A stretch of 64,000 nucleotides of DNA from Bacillota bacterium (lineage in GTDB: Bacteria > Bacillota > Clostridia > Peptostreptococcales > Anaerovoracaceae), in contig JAUNQD010000001.1 in assembly GCA_030536355.1 (NCBI GenBank), positions 62,001-126,000 on the forward strand, given 5' to 3'. The position numbers and the translations under genes are program-made. Numbering within the stretch: position 1 is the first letter of the stretch; each line of letters starts with the position of its first letter. The notes under the pieces are model-generated. The model searched no databases and was not told the origin of the DNA. It saw only the letters and a list, made by a program, of their open reading frames with translations. Shown here in pieces: positions 42,102 to 51,004 of the stretch.

Positions 42102-43231
42102 ACAAAAAACTATTCGTATCATCCATAATAATAATGATCATTTTGGCTGCCGGATGCGTGGCTGCTGCCATGGCTTTTTCTCAAGGGGCAGTCATGGATG
42201 AAGTCATCACTGAAATGGACAACGCCTCCAAGGCCGAAGAAATGATTGCCGACATGACCGTGGAAGAAAAAGTCGGCCAAATGTTTATGGGATGCTTTTA
42301 TAGCTATACCCCGTCTTGGGAAACAGTCAATGACTATCACCTTGGCGGAGTGCTGCTCTTTAAACCCAGCTTTGTCAATTCGTCAAAAGAATATTTGACT
42401 TCTAAGCTTGCTGTAATGGACGGGGTCTGTGATATTGCCCCTATCACCAGTGTCGATGAAGAGGGCGGCGACGTGGTAAGAGTCAGCGCAAGTACAAACT
42501 TCAGAAGCGAACCATTCAAATCCCCTCGGACTCTATATGCAGAAGGCGGCATGGATGCAGTCATAGCAGATACACATGAGAAAAATAATTTACTCAAAAG
42601 CATCGGTATAGATATGAATCTTGCTCCTGTGTGCGATATTAGTACCGATCCTTCCGATTTCATGTATTCAAGAAGTATAGGTCTTGACCCGCAGATGACT
42701 GCAGATTTTGCTGCAAAGTCGGTGGAAGCCTGTAAGGAAGATAATATGGGCTGCAGCCTCAAACATTTCCCGGGATATGGAGCTGCCGTAGACACGCATA
42801 TAGGAAGTGCTGTTGACAATAGGACTCTTGAGCATCTGCAGGGAAACGATATAGTTCCATTCAAGGCGGCCATAGATGCCGGTGCTCATTCTATTCTCGT
42901 ATCTCATAACACAGTAACGGCTATAGACAGTACTATGCCCGCTTCACTGTCTCCTGCTGTACATAAAATATTAAGAGAAGATCTGGGATTTGATGGCGTT
43001 ATTATAACAGATGATCTGATCATGGGAGCAGTTACTGAATACGGAACAGAATCTGAGATAGCAGTCGCTGCTATCCTGGCAGGAAACGATATTCTGTGCA
43101 GCGGAGATTTCTACACTCAATATTATGCCGTATTAGATGCAGTAAATAATGGTGTTATAACCGAAGAAAGGATCAATGAATCTGTCAAAAGGATACTGAT
43201 GCTGAAGCTGCAGCTGGGAGTCATATCATAG
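42098..43231 (+). CDS. glycoside hydrolase family 3 lipoprotein (NagZ-like)
   Basis: A 377-residue protein starting at ATG 42098 (MNKKLFVSS), which overlaps the bioY stop; a longer frame from 42017 runs inside bioY. A lipobox LAAGC with Cys20 follows a hydrophobic stretch, so it is likely a surface lipoprotein. GH3 motifs: SVDEEGGDVVRV (118-129), KHFPGYG (222-228) and ITDDLIMGAV (303-312), which holds the nucleophile Asp. It has a single barrel domain as in beta-N-acetylglucosaminidases that recycle cell wall. Its co-location with birA-bioY is unexplained. Confidence 0.9.
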   Translation: MNKKLFVSSIIIMIILAAGCVAAAMAFSQGAVMDEVITEMDNASKAEEMIADMTVEEKVGQMFMGCFYSYTPSWETVNDYHLGGVLLFKPSFVNSSKEYLTSKLAVMDGVCDIAPITSVDEEGGDVVRVSASTNFRSEPFKSPRTLYAEGGMDAVIADTHEKNNLLKSIGIDMNLAPVCDISTDPSDFMYSRSIGLDPQMTADFAAKSVEACKEDNMGCSLKHFPGYGAAVDTHIGSAVDNRTLEHLQGNDIVPFKAAIDAGAHSILVSHNTVTAIDSTMPASLSPAVHKILREDLGFDGVIITDDLIMGAVTEYGTESEIAVAAILAGNDILCSGDFYTQYYAVLDAVNNGVITEERINESVKRILMLKLQLGVIS

Positions 43232-43360
43232 TTTTAACATGGTATTTTCAATATTTCTTCACATGAACGTCCTTAAAACAGCAAAAACTGTTGTTAATAT
43301 ATGCCTGTAGGAAAAAACCACCTCCTTCATATAATAATGATGAATAATGATTGAACCAAA

Positions 43361-43398
43361 GAAAAAAGACTTCGATAATTGGGACGAAGTCTTTTTTC
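43361..43398. terminator. bidirectional terminator between the GH3 and CaCA genes
   Basis: GAAAAAAGACTTCG (43361-43374) and CGAAGTCTTTTTTC (43385-43398) pair perfectly around a 10-nt loop. Confidence 0.9.
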
Positions 43399-43429
43399 GT
43401 TATATGAATGTTTCTTTATTATTGTTATA

Positions 43430-44389
43430 CTACATGAGCCAAATCCCGAAATATGCTGCGTAGCATGCCAGCATCACTGCCCCTGCCAATCTTCCAAGCC
43501 TCTGTTTTCTGAAGCATAATATCCAAAGCAGAGCTGCTGCACCTGTCGCCACCGCAAAGTCAGTTACGAAGGCCTGCGCAAATGGGATCGGGATTATCAA
43601 AGCTGAAGTGCCTACCACGAACAATATGTTGAATATATTGCTACCTACGATATTTCCGATGGCTATATCTGCATTGCCTTTTCTTGCCGCCAATACTGAA
43701 GTTACAAGTTCAGGAAGGGAAGTCCCAAGAGCAACGATAGTCAACCCTATGAATCTCTCACTGAGACCAAAATCTCTTGCCAGCGCACTTGCTGCATCTA
43801 CTGCGATATTACTTCCCGCAACGATAAGCACGATACCGATAACGACCAGCAGCAAAGCTTTAGGTATGGAAATTTCTTTTCTCTTCTCTTCTGACCTGCT
43901 TTCCACGCTACCGGCTTCATCGCCTAAAGCAGATTGTTTTTTAGTAAGCACAAACAGATAAATGAAATATATGATGAAGAATCCCCATAAGATTATGCCG
44001 TTCATGAAAGTTATAGTTCCACTCATACCCAGAACCATCAAAAGAACAGTCATCAGGATCATGAACGGAAGCTCATATCTAATCGTCGACTTAGCCACTT
44101 TAAGCGGTGTTACCACAGCAGAAAGACCTAATATGATAAGTATATTCATGATATTGCTTCCTACGATATTTCCTATGGTGATATCGGCACTTCCTTTAAA
44201 TGCTGCCGAAATACTCACTGCTGCTTCCGGGGCACTTGTGCCCATAGCAACTATGGTAAGTCCTATAACAAGCTGTGGTATACCTAATTTGCCCGCTATA
44301 CCTGCAGCTCCATCAACGAACCAGTCAGCCCCTTTTATCAGCATCACAAAACCTACTGCCAGTAATACCAATTGAATTATTATATCCAT
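43430..44389 (-). CDS. CaCA family cation antiporter under a Mn2+ riboswitch
   Basis: A 319-residue protein with about ten membrane segments and two alpha-repeats: MGTSAPEAAVSISAA with GSNIMNILIILG, and LGTSLPELVTSVLAA with GSNIFNILFVVG. It starts at ATG 44387-44389, 6 nt after AGGAGG. The family exchanges Ca2+ or other cations for Na+ or H+ (YrbG type). The leader is a yybP-ykoY riboswitch that switches genes on when Mn2+ is high, so this member may export Mn2+ in addition to, or in place of, Ca2+. Confidence 0.93.
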   Translation of the reverse strand: MDIIIQLVLLAVGFVMLIKGADWFVDGAAGIAGKLGIPQLVIGLTIVAMGTSAPEAAVSISAAFKGSADITIGNIVGSNIMNILIILGLSAVVTPLKVAKSTIRYELPFMILMTVLLMVLGMSGTITFMNGIILWGFFIIYFIYLFVLTKKQSALGDEAGSVESRSEEKRKEISIPKALLLVVIGIVLIVAGSNIAVDAASALARDFGLSERFIGLTIVALGTSLPELVTSVLAARKGNADIAIGNIVGSNIFNILFVVGTSALIIPIPFAQAFVTDFAVATGAAALLWILCFRKQRLGRLAGAVMLACYAAYFGIWLM

Positions 44390-44425
44390 ATTCTTCCTCC
44401 TCTCCACGGAGTCTTTTGGCTAAAT

Positions 44426-44580
44426 AAAAAGAGACTTTGCCACAACTTAAAGTTATCGCAAAGTCTCGCCGCTTACTCACATTGCCGGAATTTCCAAGTC
44501 ATATATCTGACTTCCAAAACTCGTATTGACGACAGTGCAAACATGGTTTTTATCCATGCCGGCTACTCCCCTTGTTCATC
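44426..44580 (-). ncRNA. yybP-ykoY (Mn2+-sensing) riboswitch with terminator
   Basis: On the minus strand the leader carries, in order, AAGGGGAGTAGCCGGC (end near 44575), CGTCAATACG in the middle (about 44522-44531) and GCGAGACTTTGC (about 44458-44470). These are the conserved parts of the yybP-ykoY aptamer (GGGGAGUAG, CGUCAnnACG, AGACnUUGC). GAGACTTTGC/GCAAAGTCTC (44431-44440 and 44458-44467) then forms a terminator with a U-run (44426-44430), which competes with the aptamer's closing stem. Mn2+ binding should favour the aptamer and let transcription pass. Confidence 0.88.
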
Positions 44581-44612
44581 GGAATAGTTTATTGTTTACC
44601 TTTTATGTCTAA

Positions 44613-44642
44613 TTTATACCATGCCTTGCCATTGCCTGTCAA
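44613..44642 (-). promoter_or_regulatory. promoter of the riboswitch-antiporter unit
   Basis: Minus strand TTGACA (44637-44642), 18 bp, TATAAA (44613-44618). The transcript would start near 44606, about 30 nt before the aptamer. Confidence 0.75.
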
Positions 44643-44670
44643 CGATTTTTTAATGATATTTAAGCAAATT

Positions 44671-46410
44671 TTAGTAATTCACATTCCTGTACTTGCAATG
44701 TTTCCTGTAACAGAGCTTACAATTGTGATCGCAGTCAGGCATGCGTCCGTCGACTTCTCCGCAGGCACGCATCGCATGCGGATTACGTGTAGGGCAATCT
44801 GCCGCCGTAGCTTTTTCTGCCGGAGGCAGGCCAAGATCTTCTCTATAAGCAGACATGTCATATCCCTGAGCTTCACATTCTTCGATGTGCTTTATAAGTT
44901 CTTCCCTCTTAGCATCCTTTTCAGCCAGCTCATCAACTACACCTTTGAGTGCCGCAGGTACTTCGGACGCTGCGCCCTTTGCACCTGATGCAAGATGAGC
45001 TTCCAAGCTGAGCTTCTTTTCAGGGAATTTGAAGTCAAGGCTCTTTTCGAGGAGCTTGATGGCACCTTCTCTATGCTTGACGCTGAGCACTCCCAGAGAA
45101 GCCATGATGTAATCGTTATCAACGAGAACTTTCGCATGTGATGTAGGGAAAAGTCTCATCCCTGTTTCATCATATTCAGCGATGCGTTCCATGATGTCTA
45201 CTCTATGCGGAAGTCTTGTGAGGGCTCCGCCTGTTCCTACGATATATTTTACCTGAGTCAGGTCCTTACCTTCTGCCAGCGTAGTTCTGCCGGATGGACC
45301 ATAGACGTAACGGATAGTACCTGCATGTCGCTCTACTGCCTTCATAACAGCTTCTTCCGTTAGCATCTCAACAAGCTTGAACTCATCTTCGGTTTTAGGG
45401 ATGGCAACGTAGCTTTCCAGAGTTTTCTCAGGATCGATGCCGATCTTCTCGCATTTCTTTTGGAACTTCTCTTCACCGATAGACTCGATGACTTTCATCC
45501 TGTTGACATAAACGCCCAGGTCACCTTCTACAGTTCTCTTGGCCTTAGGTTCAGGCGCGATCATGATACGAGCCACCTGATCTGATTCAGTAGCAACTGA
45601 GTGAAGGTCTGTTGTGGCGCCGCCAACGTCCAGCACGATAAGATCTCCCAGGCAGTCGTAGAGCAGCTTAGTACATTCCATTACTGCGCCCGGTGTCGGG
45701 ATTATAGGTCCGTTTACCATGTCTCTCACATGTTCCATTCCCGGAGCATGGATGATATGATCTTCGAAGGCGTCCTGTATCACCTTACGGCAAGGCTCAA
45801 CATTGAGATCGTCGATCTTAGGGTAAACGTTATCTACGTTATATAACTTCTGGCCGCTTTCTTCGTCGAATATCAGCTTCATTTCTTCCTGATTTTCGAT
45901 GTTTCCGGCATATATTACAGGAGTTTTAAGTCCCATATTTCTTATCATTTCAGCATTGTCGAGGGCAGTGTCTCTTTCACCGTAATCTACGCCGCCTGCG
46001 ATGAGGATCAGATTAGGATTGATCTCCTTGATCTTCGCTATGTCTGTTCTTCTCATTCTGCCCGCAGTAACATAGTGGATGATGCCGCCTGCTCCGAGAG
46101 CCGCTTCTTTAGCCGCTCTTGCTGTCATGTCATATACAAGTCCATGCACTGTCATCTTCAGTCCGCCTGCAGCAGATGAAGTTGCCAGCATCTCATCATA
46201 TTCCAGTTTTTCTATATCCATCTTTTTGCAAAGGTCGTCTATCGCACCCTGAAGGCCTATCCTAACGTCGCCTTCCAGAACTGATGTAGGTGCCTGACCT
46301 TGTGCCCAGAAAACCGGGTTGTCTGTATCTATATCTTTGAATGCATTCACTACTGTTGTTGTGGAGCCGATCTCCGCAACCAGCACGTCAACTTTTACAG
46401 TCTGTCCCAT
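44671..46410 (-). CDS. GlmL/MutL-related ornithine degradation protein
   Basis: A 579-residue ASKHA-fold protein starting at ATG 46408-46410 after AAAGGAG; the longer frame reads through a palindromic repeat and is not genuine. VLVAEIGSTTTVVNAF near residue 10 and VLDVGGATTDLHSV near 265 are the phosphate motifs. The C-terminal Cys-rich tail has CDHNCKLCYRKHC. Homologues (MutL/GlmL) accompany B12-dependent mutases and are thought to repair or reactivate them. Here it follows oraE, so it probably serves ornithine aminomutase. It is separated from oraE by a repeat and a hairpin, which may lower its expression. Confidence 0.9.
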   Translation of the reverse strand: MGQTVKVDVLVAEIGSTTTVVNAFKDIDTDNPVFWAQGQAPTSVLEGDVRIGLQGAIDDLCKKMDIEKLEYDEMLATSSAAGGLKMTVHGLVYDMTARAAKEAALGAGGIIHYVTAGRMRRTDIAKIKEINPNLILIAGGVDYGERDTALDNAEMIRNMGLKTPVIYAGNIENQEEMKLIFDEESGQKLYNVDNVYPKIDDLNVEPCRKVIQDAFEDHIIHAPGMEHVRDMVNGPIIPTPGAVMECTKLLYDCLGDLIVLDVGGATTDLHSVATESDQVARIMIAPEPKAKRTVEGDLGVYVNRMKVIESIGEEKFQKKCEKIGIDPEKTLESYVAIPKTEDEFKLVEMLTEEAVMKAVERHAGTIRYVYGPSGRTTLAEGKDLTQVKYIVGTGGALTRLPHRVDIMERIAEYDETGMRLFPTSHAKVLVDNDYIMASLGVLSVKHREGAIKLLEKSLDFKFPEKKLSLEAHLASGAKGAASEVPAALKGVVDELAEKDAKREELIKHIEECEAQGYDMSAYREDLGLPPAEKATAADCPTRNPHAMRACGEVDGRMPDCDHNCKLCYRKHCKYRNVNY

Positions 46411-46430
46411 AGTGTTCTCCTTTAAAAACA

Positions 46431-46450
46431 GGGCGGGCATACGCCCGCCC
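46431..46450 (-). terminator. intercistronic GC-rich hairpin before the glmL-like gene
   Basis: GGGCGGGC (46431-46438) and GCCCGCCC (46443-46450) with loop ATAC; on the minus strand it is followed by TGTTTTTAAA and then the ribosome-binding site. It should reduce read-through from oraE into the glmL-like gene. Confidence 0.65.
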
Positions 46451-46473
46451 GATAGTTTTTGTGTTTTGCTATA

Positions 46474-46594
46474 AAGGCGCAGGATTTTTCGTGCTCGGCA
46501 AGGCGCACGATATGACGAGGAGCGGAGCATACTCGAAGTATGTGAGCACCGAGTCATAGCGAGCAACAAAGTCGAGTGCGAAAAAGACAAGCCT
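46474..46594. repeat. palindromic dispersed repeat of the GAGGAGCGGAG...GTGAGCACCGAG type
   Basis: An imperfect palindrome of about 120 bp. The outer arms are GGATTTTTCGTGCTCG and CGAGTGCGAAAAAGAC; the middle is ATGAC...GTCAT; the inner hairpin CATACT-CGA-AGTATG (46528-46542) is flanked by GAGGAGCGGAG and GTGAGCACCGAG. The same kind of repeat core recurs in many bacterial genomes as a dispersed mobile palindrome. It begins 4 bp after the oraE stop, inside the operon. Only this copy is in the window. Confidence 0.75.
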
Positions 46595-46597
46595 TAC

Positions 46598-48814
46598 TTA
46601 CAGTTCGCCTCTACGTCTCATAGCCTCTTCAGCCAGGAATGTAGCAACATCGATACCGTGGGAGTCTCTTCCGAAACCTTCATCGATACCTGTGTTTCTA
46701 GCTTCTTCAGGAACTACCTGAGTACCGCCGGCAGCGATGATAACCTTGTCTCTGATACCCTTTTCGATAGCCAGATCGTTGATTCTCTTCATGTTCTTGT
46801 AGTGAACGTTGTCGTGTGAAATGATTGTTGATGCCAGGATAGCGTCAGCATTCAGTTCTACAGCAGCGTCAACCAGCTTTTCTACAGGAACGGAAGTTCC
46901 GAGGTATTCTACCTTGATACCCCATTTTTCGATACCACCGTGCTTGATGTTGATGATTTCTCTCAGACCTACTGAGTGTTCGTCTTCTCCAACTGTTCCG
47001 CATACAACCTGCATTGGATGTTCTGCGAATTCCTTGAAGAGAGTGTCATCATCGAGGTGATGTGGTTCAGGTGGGATAACCAGAGTATTAGGATCGATAT
47101 CGAAGTCTACCTTACCCTTCATTTCGATTCTAGTACCTTCAGCTTCCTGGAGAACTTCCTTGGAAATTACTTCAGGATCCACCAGACCCAGCTTCTTGCC
47201 CAGTTCGAGAGCAGCAGCTTCTGCAGCACGAACGTGAGTAGGCATGCACATAGTCAGCATGATTGTTCCGTCTCCGCACCATTCAACTTCTGGGATCAGT
47301 GCTTCGCCGTCGTGGTACTTAGCAACCTTTTCAAGTCTTGTTGCTACTGTATCTTCTTCTTCAAGTTCGTCGATGTAAACGATCTTGCTTCTGTCTTCGA
47401 AAGTACATCCGCCGATCAGAGCTGCAGGATCTGCAGGGTCGCCGCCGTACTGTTCTACGTTATTGTATCCGAAGTGAGCTGTTACAGGAGCCATGTAGTC
47501 TTCTTCTCTTTCGAAGATGTATCCATAGCCTACGCCGCCTTCGATCTTTCTAGCGATACCATCGCCGTTTCTTTCAGGATATTCAGCTGAGTCAACGAAG
47601 AATCCTTCCTGTACAGCCTGGAAGTATCCGCCAACTTCAACGATTTCTTCCATGAACAGGAGAGCCTTTTCCTTGATTTCTCTAGCCTTTTCACCCAGAG
47701 GGCCATCCATCTTCAGTTCAACCATATCCATCAGACCATCGAGACCGATCAGTGTCTGCTTAGCATTGTCTGTAGCTTCGATGTTGTAGATGTGCCAAGG
47801 AACGTTTCTTCCTTCGTCAGGAGTGATTGTTGACTGGATGTCAGCTCTTGTCAGCTTGGAGATCAGCATGTTCAGAACGTGAGTTACTGTAGCTTCTCTT
47901 GCTGATGAGCAGATGTATTTAGTGTTCTGCTGAGCTCTCATCTTATATCTGTCGCAGATGTCTCTCAGTGCTACTGCATATGGCAGGTCCATATAAACTG
48001 CAGGTGCAGGTGTAGCTGTTGGAGGAACTGTTGACAGTGAGATGTTTTCAGGCTTGATACCAACCTTTTCTGAGAACAGTGAATTGATAGCGTGCTGAAC
48101 GATCAGTTCAGGCATTACCTTCCAAGCTTCTCTTGCTGTAGCGTTAGCGTTGTGAGCTCCGTCGATCTGGAGGATGTCTGCCCATGCCAGGATCTTCTTG
48201 GATTCGCAAGCGTCTACGAATGATCTAACGCAGTTGATGTCTCTGTAAAGTACGTTGTACTGAGGGTCCTGATGAGCACCGTTGATACCTTCTTCTGCGA
48301 ACATTACAGCTACGTCAGGACCTGCTACGCCTGAAACGTATGAATGGTAGTTGATAGGACGACCAACTTCATCTTCGATGATGTCGATAGCCTTTCTCTG
48401 TGCTCTAACCTGTTTTCTAGTGATAGGAACACCACCGATACCCTGTGGAGTACCTTCCATCAGACCGTCGATATGTGACTGACCCATATGTCTGATTACC
48501 ATCAGATGGTCAGCACCATGCCATGCAGCCATTCTCATTCTTCTGATATCGTCTTCGAATCTTCCGGAAGCGATTTCAGTAGTGATAACAGGCATTGGCT
48601 GAGGGTCGATTCCACCGAAGTACTTAGCAGGAGGAAGTCCTACTCCGTTCTTCAGAGGTTCTGAACAATCTTTGTATTCAAAAGGTCCCATCTTGAGGCC
48701 GGGAGCAGGCTTTCTCCAAGCCCATCCTCTTCTTCTTGGCTCATATTTGTCCAGGTCCTTAAGTATTTCACGAACGTCTAATTTTTCGTTTGGTTCCAGC
48801 TTGTAATCTGCCAT
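46598..48814 (-). CDS. oraE: D-ornithine 4,5-aminomutase large subunit (B12- and PLP-dependent)
   Basis: A 738-residue protein matching OraE throughout: opening LEPNEKLDVREILKDLDKYEPRRRGW, the long TIM-barrel part with MAAWHGADHLMVIRHMGQSHIDGLMEG (in part), and a C-terminal Rossmann B12 domain with DEHSVG (the base-off DxHxxG His) and IIAAGGTQVV. It moves the terminal amino group of D-ornithine to C4, giving 2,4-diaminopentanoate. It is 2 nt after oraS. Length is that of the family. Confidence 0.97.
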   Translation of the reverse strand: MADYKLEPNEKLDVREILKDLDKYEPRRRGWAWRKPAPGLKMGPFEYKDCSEPLKNGVGLPPAKYFGGIDPQPMPVITTEIASGRFEDDIRRMRMAAWHGADHLMVIRHMGQSHIDGLMEGTPQGIGGVPITRKQVRAQRKAIDIIEDEVGRPINYHSYVSGVAGPDVAVMFAEEGINGAHQDPQYNVLYRDINCVRSFVDACESKKILAWADILQIDGAHNANATAREAWKVMPELIVQHAINSLFSEKVGIKPENISLSTVPPTATPAPAVYMDLPYAVALRDICDRYKMRAQQNTKYICSSAREATVTHVLNMLISKLTRADIQSTITPDEGRNVPWHIYNIEATDNAKQTLIGLDGLMDMVELKMDGPLGEKAREIKEKALLFMEEIVEVGGYFQAVQEGFFVDSAEYPERNGDGIARKIEGGVGYGYIFEREEDYMAPVTAHFGYNNVEQYGGDPADPAALIGGCTFEDRSKIVYIDELEEEDTVATRLEKVAKYHDGEALIPEVEWCGDGTIMLTMCMPTHVRAAEAAALELGKKLGLVDPEVISKEVLQEAEGTRIEMKGKVDFDIDPNTLVIPPEPHHLDDDTLFKEFAEHPMQVVCGTVGEDEHSVGLREIINIKHGGIEKWGIKVEYLGTSVPVEKLVDAAVELNADAILASTIISHDNVHYKNMKRINDLAIEKGIRDKVIIAAGGTQVVPEEARNTGIDEGFGRDSHGIDVATFLAEEAMRRRGEL

Positions 48815-48816
48815 CT

Positions 48817-49179
48817 TTACTTACCTCCCTTGAACAAAGCTACTGCATCATCCCAGTATTCGCCTTCAGCCAGCTTGATGCTTGCTTCACGAATGGAGAT
48901 GCCCTTATCCTGTGATACCTTGTAAACTACATGGCCTGCACCGTGTCCCATAAGACCTCTGTCCATGCAGCCTTCTACGATCTTCTGAGTGTCCAGGGAT
49001 GATACTCCCATTCTCAGAAGAACTGCTCTTTCTACGGAAGGAGTAGTGTTCTTTCTACCCAGTTCAAGAAGCGGGTCAACAACCTGAGCTGTTAATTCCC
49101 AGAATCTATCGTAGAGTTCCTGATCAGTCAGATGAGCGATATGCTGTCTGCGCTGTTCAAAATCGTTGTCTCTTCTCAT
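48817..49179 (-). CDS. oraS: D-ornithine 4,5-aminomutase small subunit
   Basis: A 120-residue protein with RRDNDFEQRRQHIAHLTDQEL and SVERAVLLRMGVSSLDTQKIVEG, the OraS family pattern. It forms the heterodimer with OraE. The C-terminus GHGAGHVVYKVSQDKGISIREA is conserved. It lies between ortB (24 nt upstream) and oraE (2 nt downstream). Confidence 0.95.
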   Translation of the reverse strand: MRRDNDFEQRRQHIAHLTDQELYDRFWELTAQVVDPLLELGRKNTTPSVERAVLLRMGVSSLDTQKIVEGCMDRGLMGHGAGHVVYKVSQDKGISIREASIKLAEGEYWDDAVALFKGGK

Positions 49180-49203
49180 TTTTGAATTCTCCTTTAATAT
49201 TTT

Positions 49204-50619
49204 TTACAGAGCTGCCTTCAGTTCTTCAACTGTAGCCTTAACCCATTCCATATCCTTCTTAGTTTCTTCACAGAGGTATTCGTAATCTGCTTCTGAAAGT
49301 TCAGTTCCGTACTTTCTCAGGTTTCCTCTGATCAGTGATCTCTTCTGTCTGTCAAGATCCATGTCCTTAGCCTTGATCAGTGATGGATGTGAAGGGATGA
49401 TAACGCTCTTTCCAGGTACTTCTTCAGCCGGATCGCCGAATCTAACGTCGATGCCGTTCTGTCTAGCGAATGACAGCTGTGGCTGCAGATGCTTACCTGC
49501 GCCTGTGTATTCAGTTTCCTGAACAACGATCATCTGATCCTGATCCAGTTCCTGAGCCAGTGCGAAAGCAGCAGTCAGTGAAGTATTTCCTGCAGGGCCC
49601 TTTTCGAGACCTTCCAGAGTTGCCAGACATTCTGTGATATAGAACAGTTCACCCTGAGTGATAGTAACGTATCTATCCATGTATCTCAGTGGTCTTGCAG
49701 CTGATCTAGGAACGTCTGAGTGGTCAGGGTCTACAGCGTAAGGTACGCCGAATCCTGTATGTCCTGTTGTACATGACTTCTTGTTGAACGCGTCATCTGA
49801 TGCCATGTGCAGACCAGTCAGGTCGATCGATGCTCCAACAACCTGAGTTGCAGCGCCTGCCTTCTGCAGACCTCTTGCAGTACCTGTCAGGTTACCGCCG
49901 CCTGCATTTGTACATACGATAACGTCAGGGTCCTTACCATACTTTTCTCTGAACTGCATTGATACTTCATAGCCCAGAGTTTCAACGCCTGCGATACCGA
50001 ATGGTGTATAAAGTGATGCGTTGAAGTAGCCTGTTTCTTCAAGCAGCAGGATGAACTTGTAGAAAAGTTCAGGTCCAACTGTCAGCTGTACTACTTCTGC
50101 TCCGAGAGCTTCGCACTTTCTTGCCTTTTCAACGATTTCAGGCTGTCCTACGCCCTTTGAGTCGTAGCATTCCTGAACGATGATGCATTCCAGACCTGCG
50201 ATAGCAGCCTGTGATGCTACTGCAGCACCGTAGTTACCGGAAGTAGCAGCGATAACGCCCTTGTATCCCAGTCTTTTAGCATGGTATACAGCGTTAGCAG
50301 CTCTTCTTGCCTTAAAGCTTCCTGATGGGTTGCAAGCTTCGTCCTTGATGAAGATTCTTGCGCCCTTTCCTTCAGGAGCACAAGCTCTAGCCAGAGCAGT
50401 CAGGTTTCTCAGTTCGATGATAGGAGTGTTACCAACGCCTACGCTGTACTGGATTTCCTGCATTTCTTCCAGGCTGTAGCCTGTTTCTCTCATCATTCTT
50501 TCATAGTCAAAAGCCATGCCGCCTGATTCGAATACTGAGTAATCGATTGACAGAGCCTTATTCATAACTTCATTTTTTCTTGCCATTACGGAATCATAAT
50601 CCTGAGGTAATTTAGCCAT
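49204..50619 (-). CDS. ortB: 2-amino-4-oxopentanoate thiolase beta subunit (PLP)
   Basis: A 471-residue fold-type II PLP enzyme. The Schiff-base Lys lies in NPSGSFKARRA near residue 100, followed by IAATSGNYGAAVA and a phosphate-binding CTNAGGGNLTG loop. With OrtA it cleaves 2-amino-4-oxopentanoate with CoA to alanine and acetyl-CoA, the energy-yielding step of the pathway. The start overlaps the ortA stop (TAATG). Confidence 0.96.
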   Translation of the reverse strand: MAKLPQDYDSVMARKNEVMNKALSIDYSVFESGGMAFDYERMMRETGYSLEEMQEIQYSVGVGNTPIIELRNLTALARACAPEGKGARIFIKDEACNPSGSFKARRAANAVYHAKRLGYKGVIAATSGNYGAAVASQAAIAGLECIIVQECYDSKGVGQPEIVEKARKCEALGAEVVQLTVGPELFYKFILLLEETGYFNASLYTPFGIAGVETLGYEVSMQFREKYGKDPDVIVCTNAGGGNLTGTARGLQKAGAATQVVGASIDLTGLHMASDDAFNKKSCTTGHTGFGVPYAVDPDHSDVPRSAARPLRYMDRYVTITQGELFYITECLATLEGLEKGPAGNTSLTAAFALAQELDQDQMIVVQETEYTGAGKHLQPQLSFARQNGIDVRFGDPAEEVPGKSVIIPSHPSLIKAKDMDLDRQKRSLIRGNLRKYGTELSEADYEYLCEETKKDMEWVKATVEELKAAL

Positions 50620-50918
50620 TATTTGTCACCTCCAAATAAGATTTCTCTAACCTGCTTGTCGATTGCCAGCAGTTCAGGAACGCATACACCATAGTCATGA
50701 GTGTAGTAAGGTTCCAGTTCGATAAGAGTTCCTGTTTCGTGTCTTCCGTTTACTGATTCGATCTCTACTTCGTCACCGATTTCAGCGTCTGCCAGAAGGT
50801 AGCCCTTAGTCCACATTTCGAGAGGTACAGCCTGTGTATCTTCAGGAAGCTTACCAGTTCTTTCTTCCGGCTTTAAGATGATTTTATGGATTCTCACCCA
50901 GTCGCCTTTTTTAGCCAT
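50619..50918 (-). CDS. ortA: 2-amino-4-oxopentanoate thiolase alpha subunit
   Basis: A 99-residue protein, start placed at ATG 50916-50918 (MAKKGDWVRIHKIIL) after AAAGGAA; the frame could extend to 50942 without a ribosome-binding site. It has the OrtA features WVRIHKIILKPEERTGKLPEDT and EIESVNGR. It is the small partner of OrtB. It is 86 nt after ord, with a hairpin in the gap. Confidence 0.93.
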   Translation of the reverse strand: MAKKGDWVRIHKIILKPEERTGKLPEDTQAVPLEMWTKGYLLADAEIGDEVEIESVNGRHETGTLIELEPYYTHDYGVCVPELLAIDKQVREILFGGDK

Positions 50919-50942
50919 TTTAATATTCCTTTCTTGGTGCAA

Positions 50943-50973
50943 AAGGCACTTTGCTGGTTTTCCAAAGTGCCTT
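50943..50973 (-). terminator. intercistronic hairpin between ord and ortA
   Basis: AAGGCACTTTG (50943-50953) and CAAAGTGCCTT (50963-50973) form a perfect 11-bp stem, followed on the minus strand by TTGC. Because the downstream genes lack another clear promoter, it probably terminates only part of the transcripts or protects mRNA ends. Confidence 0.65.
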
Positions 50974-51004
50974 ATGATTAGTTTCTAAATTTTCCTGATT
51001 TTAA

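Noticed and set aside
46411..46590. N-terminal extension of the glmL-like reading frame
   Set aside because: The extra 60 codons translate the palindromic repeat and hairpin; AAAGGAG directly precedes ATG 46408-46410.
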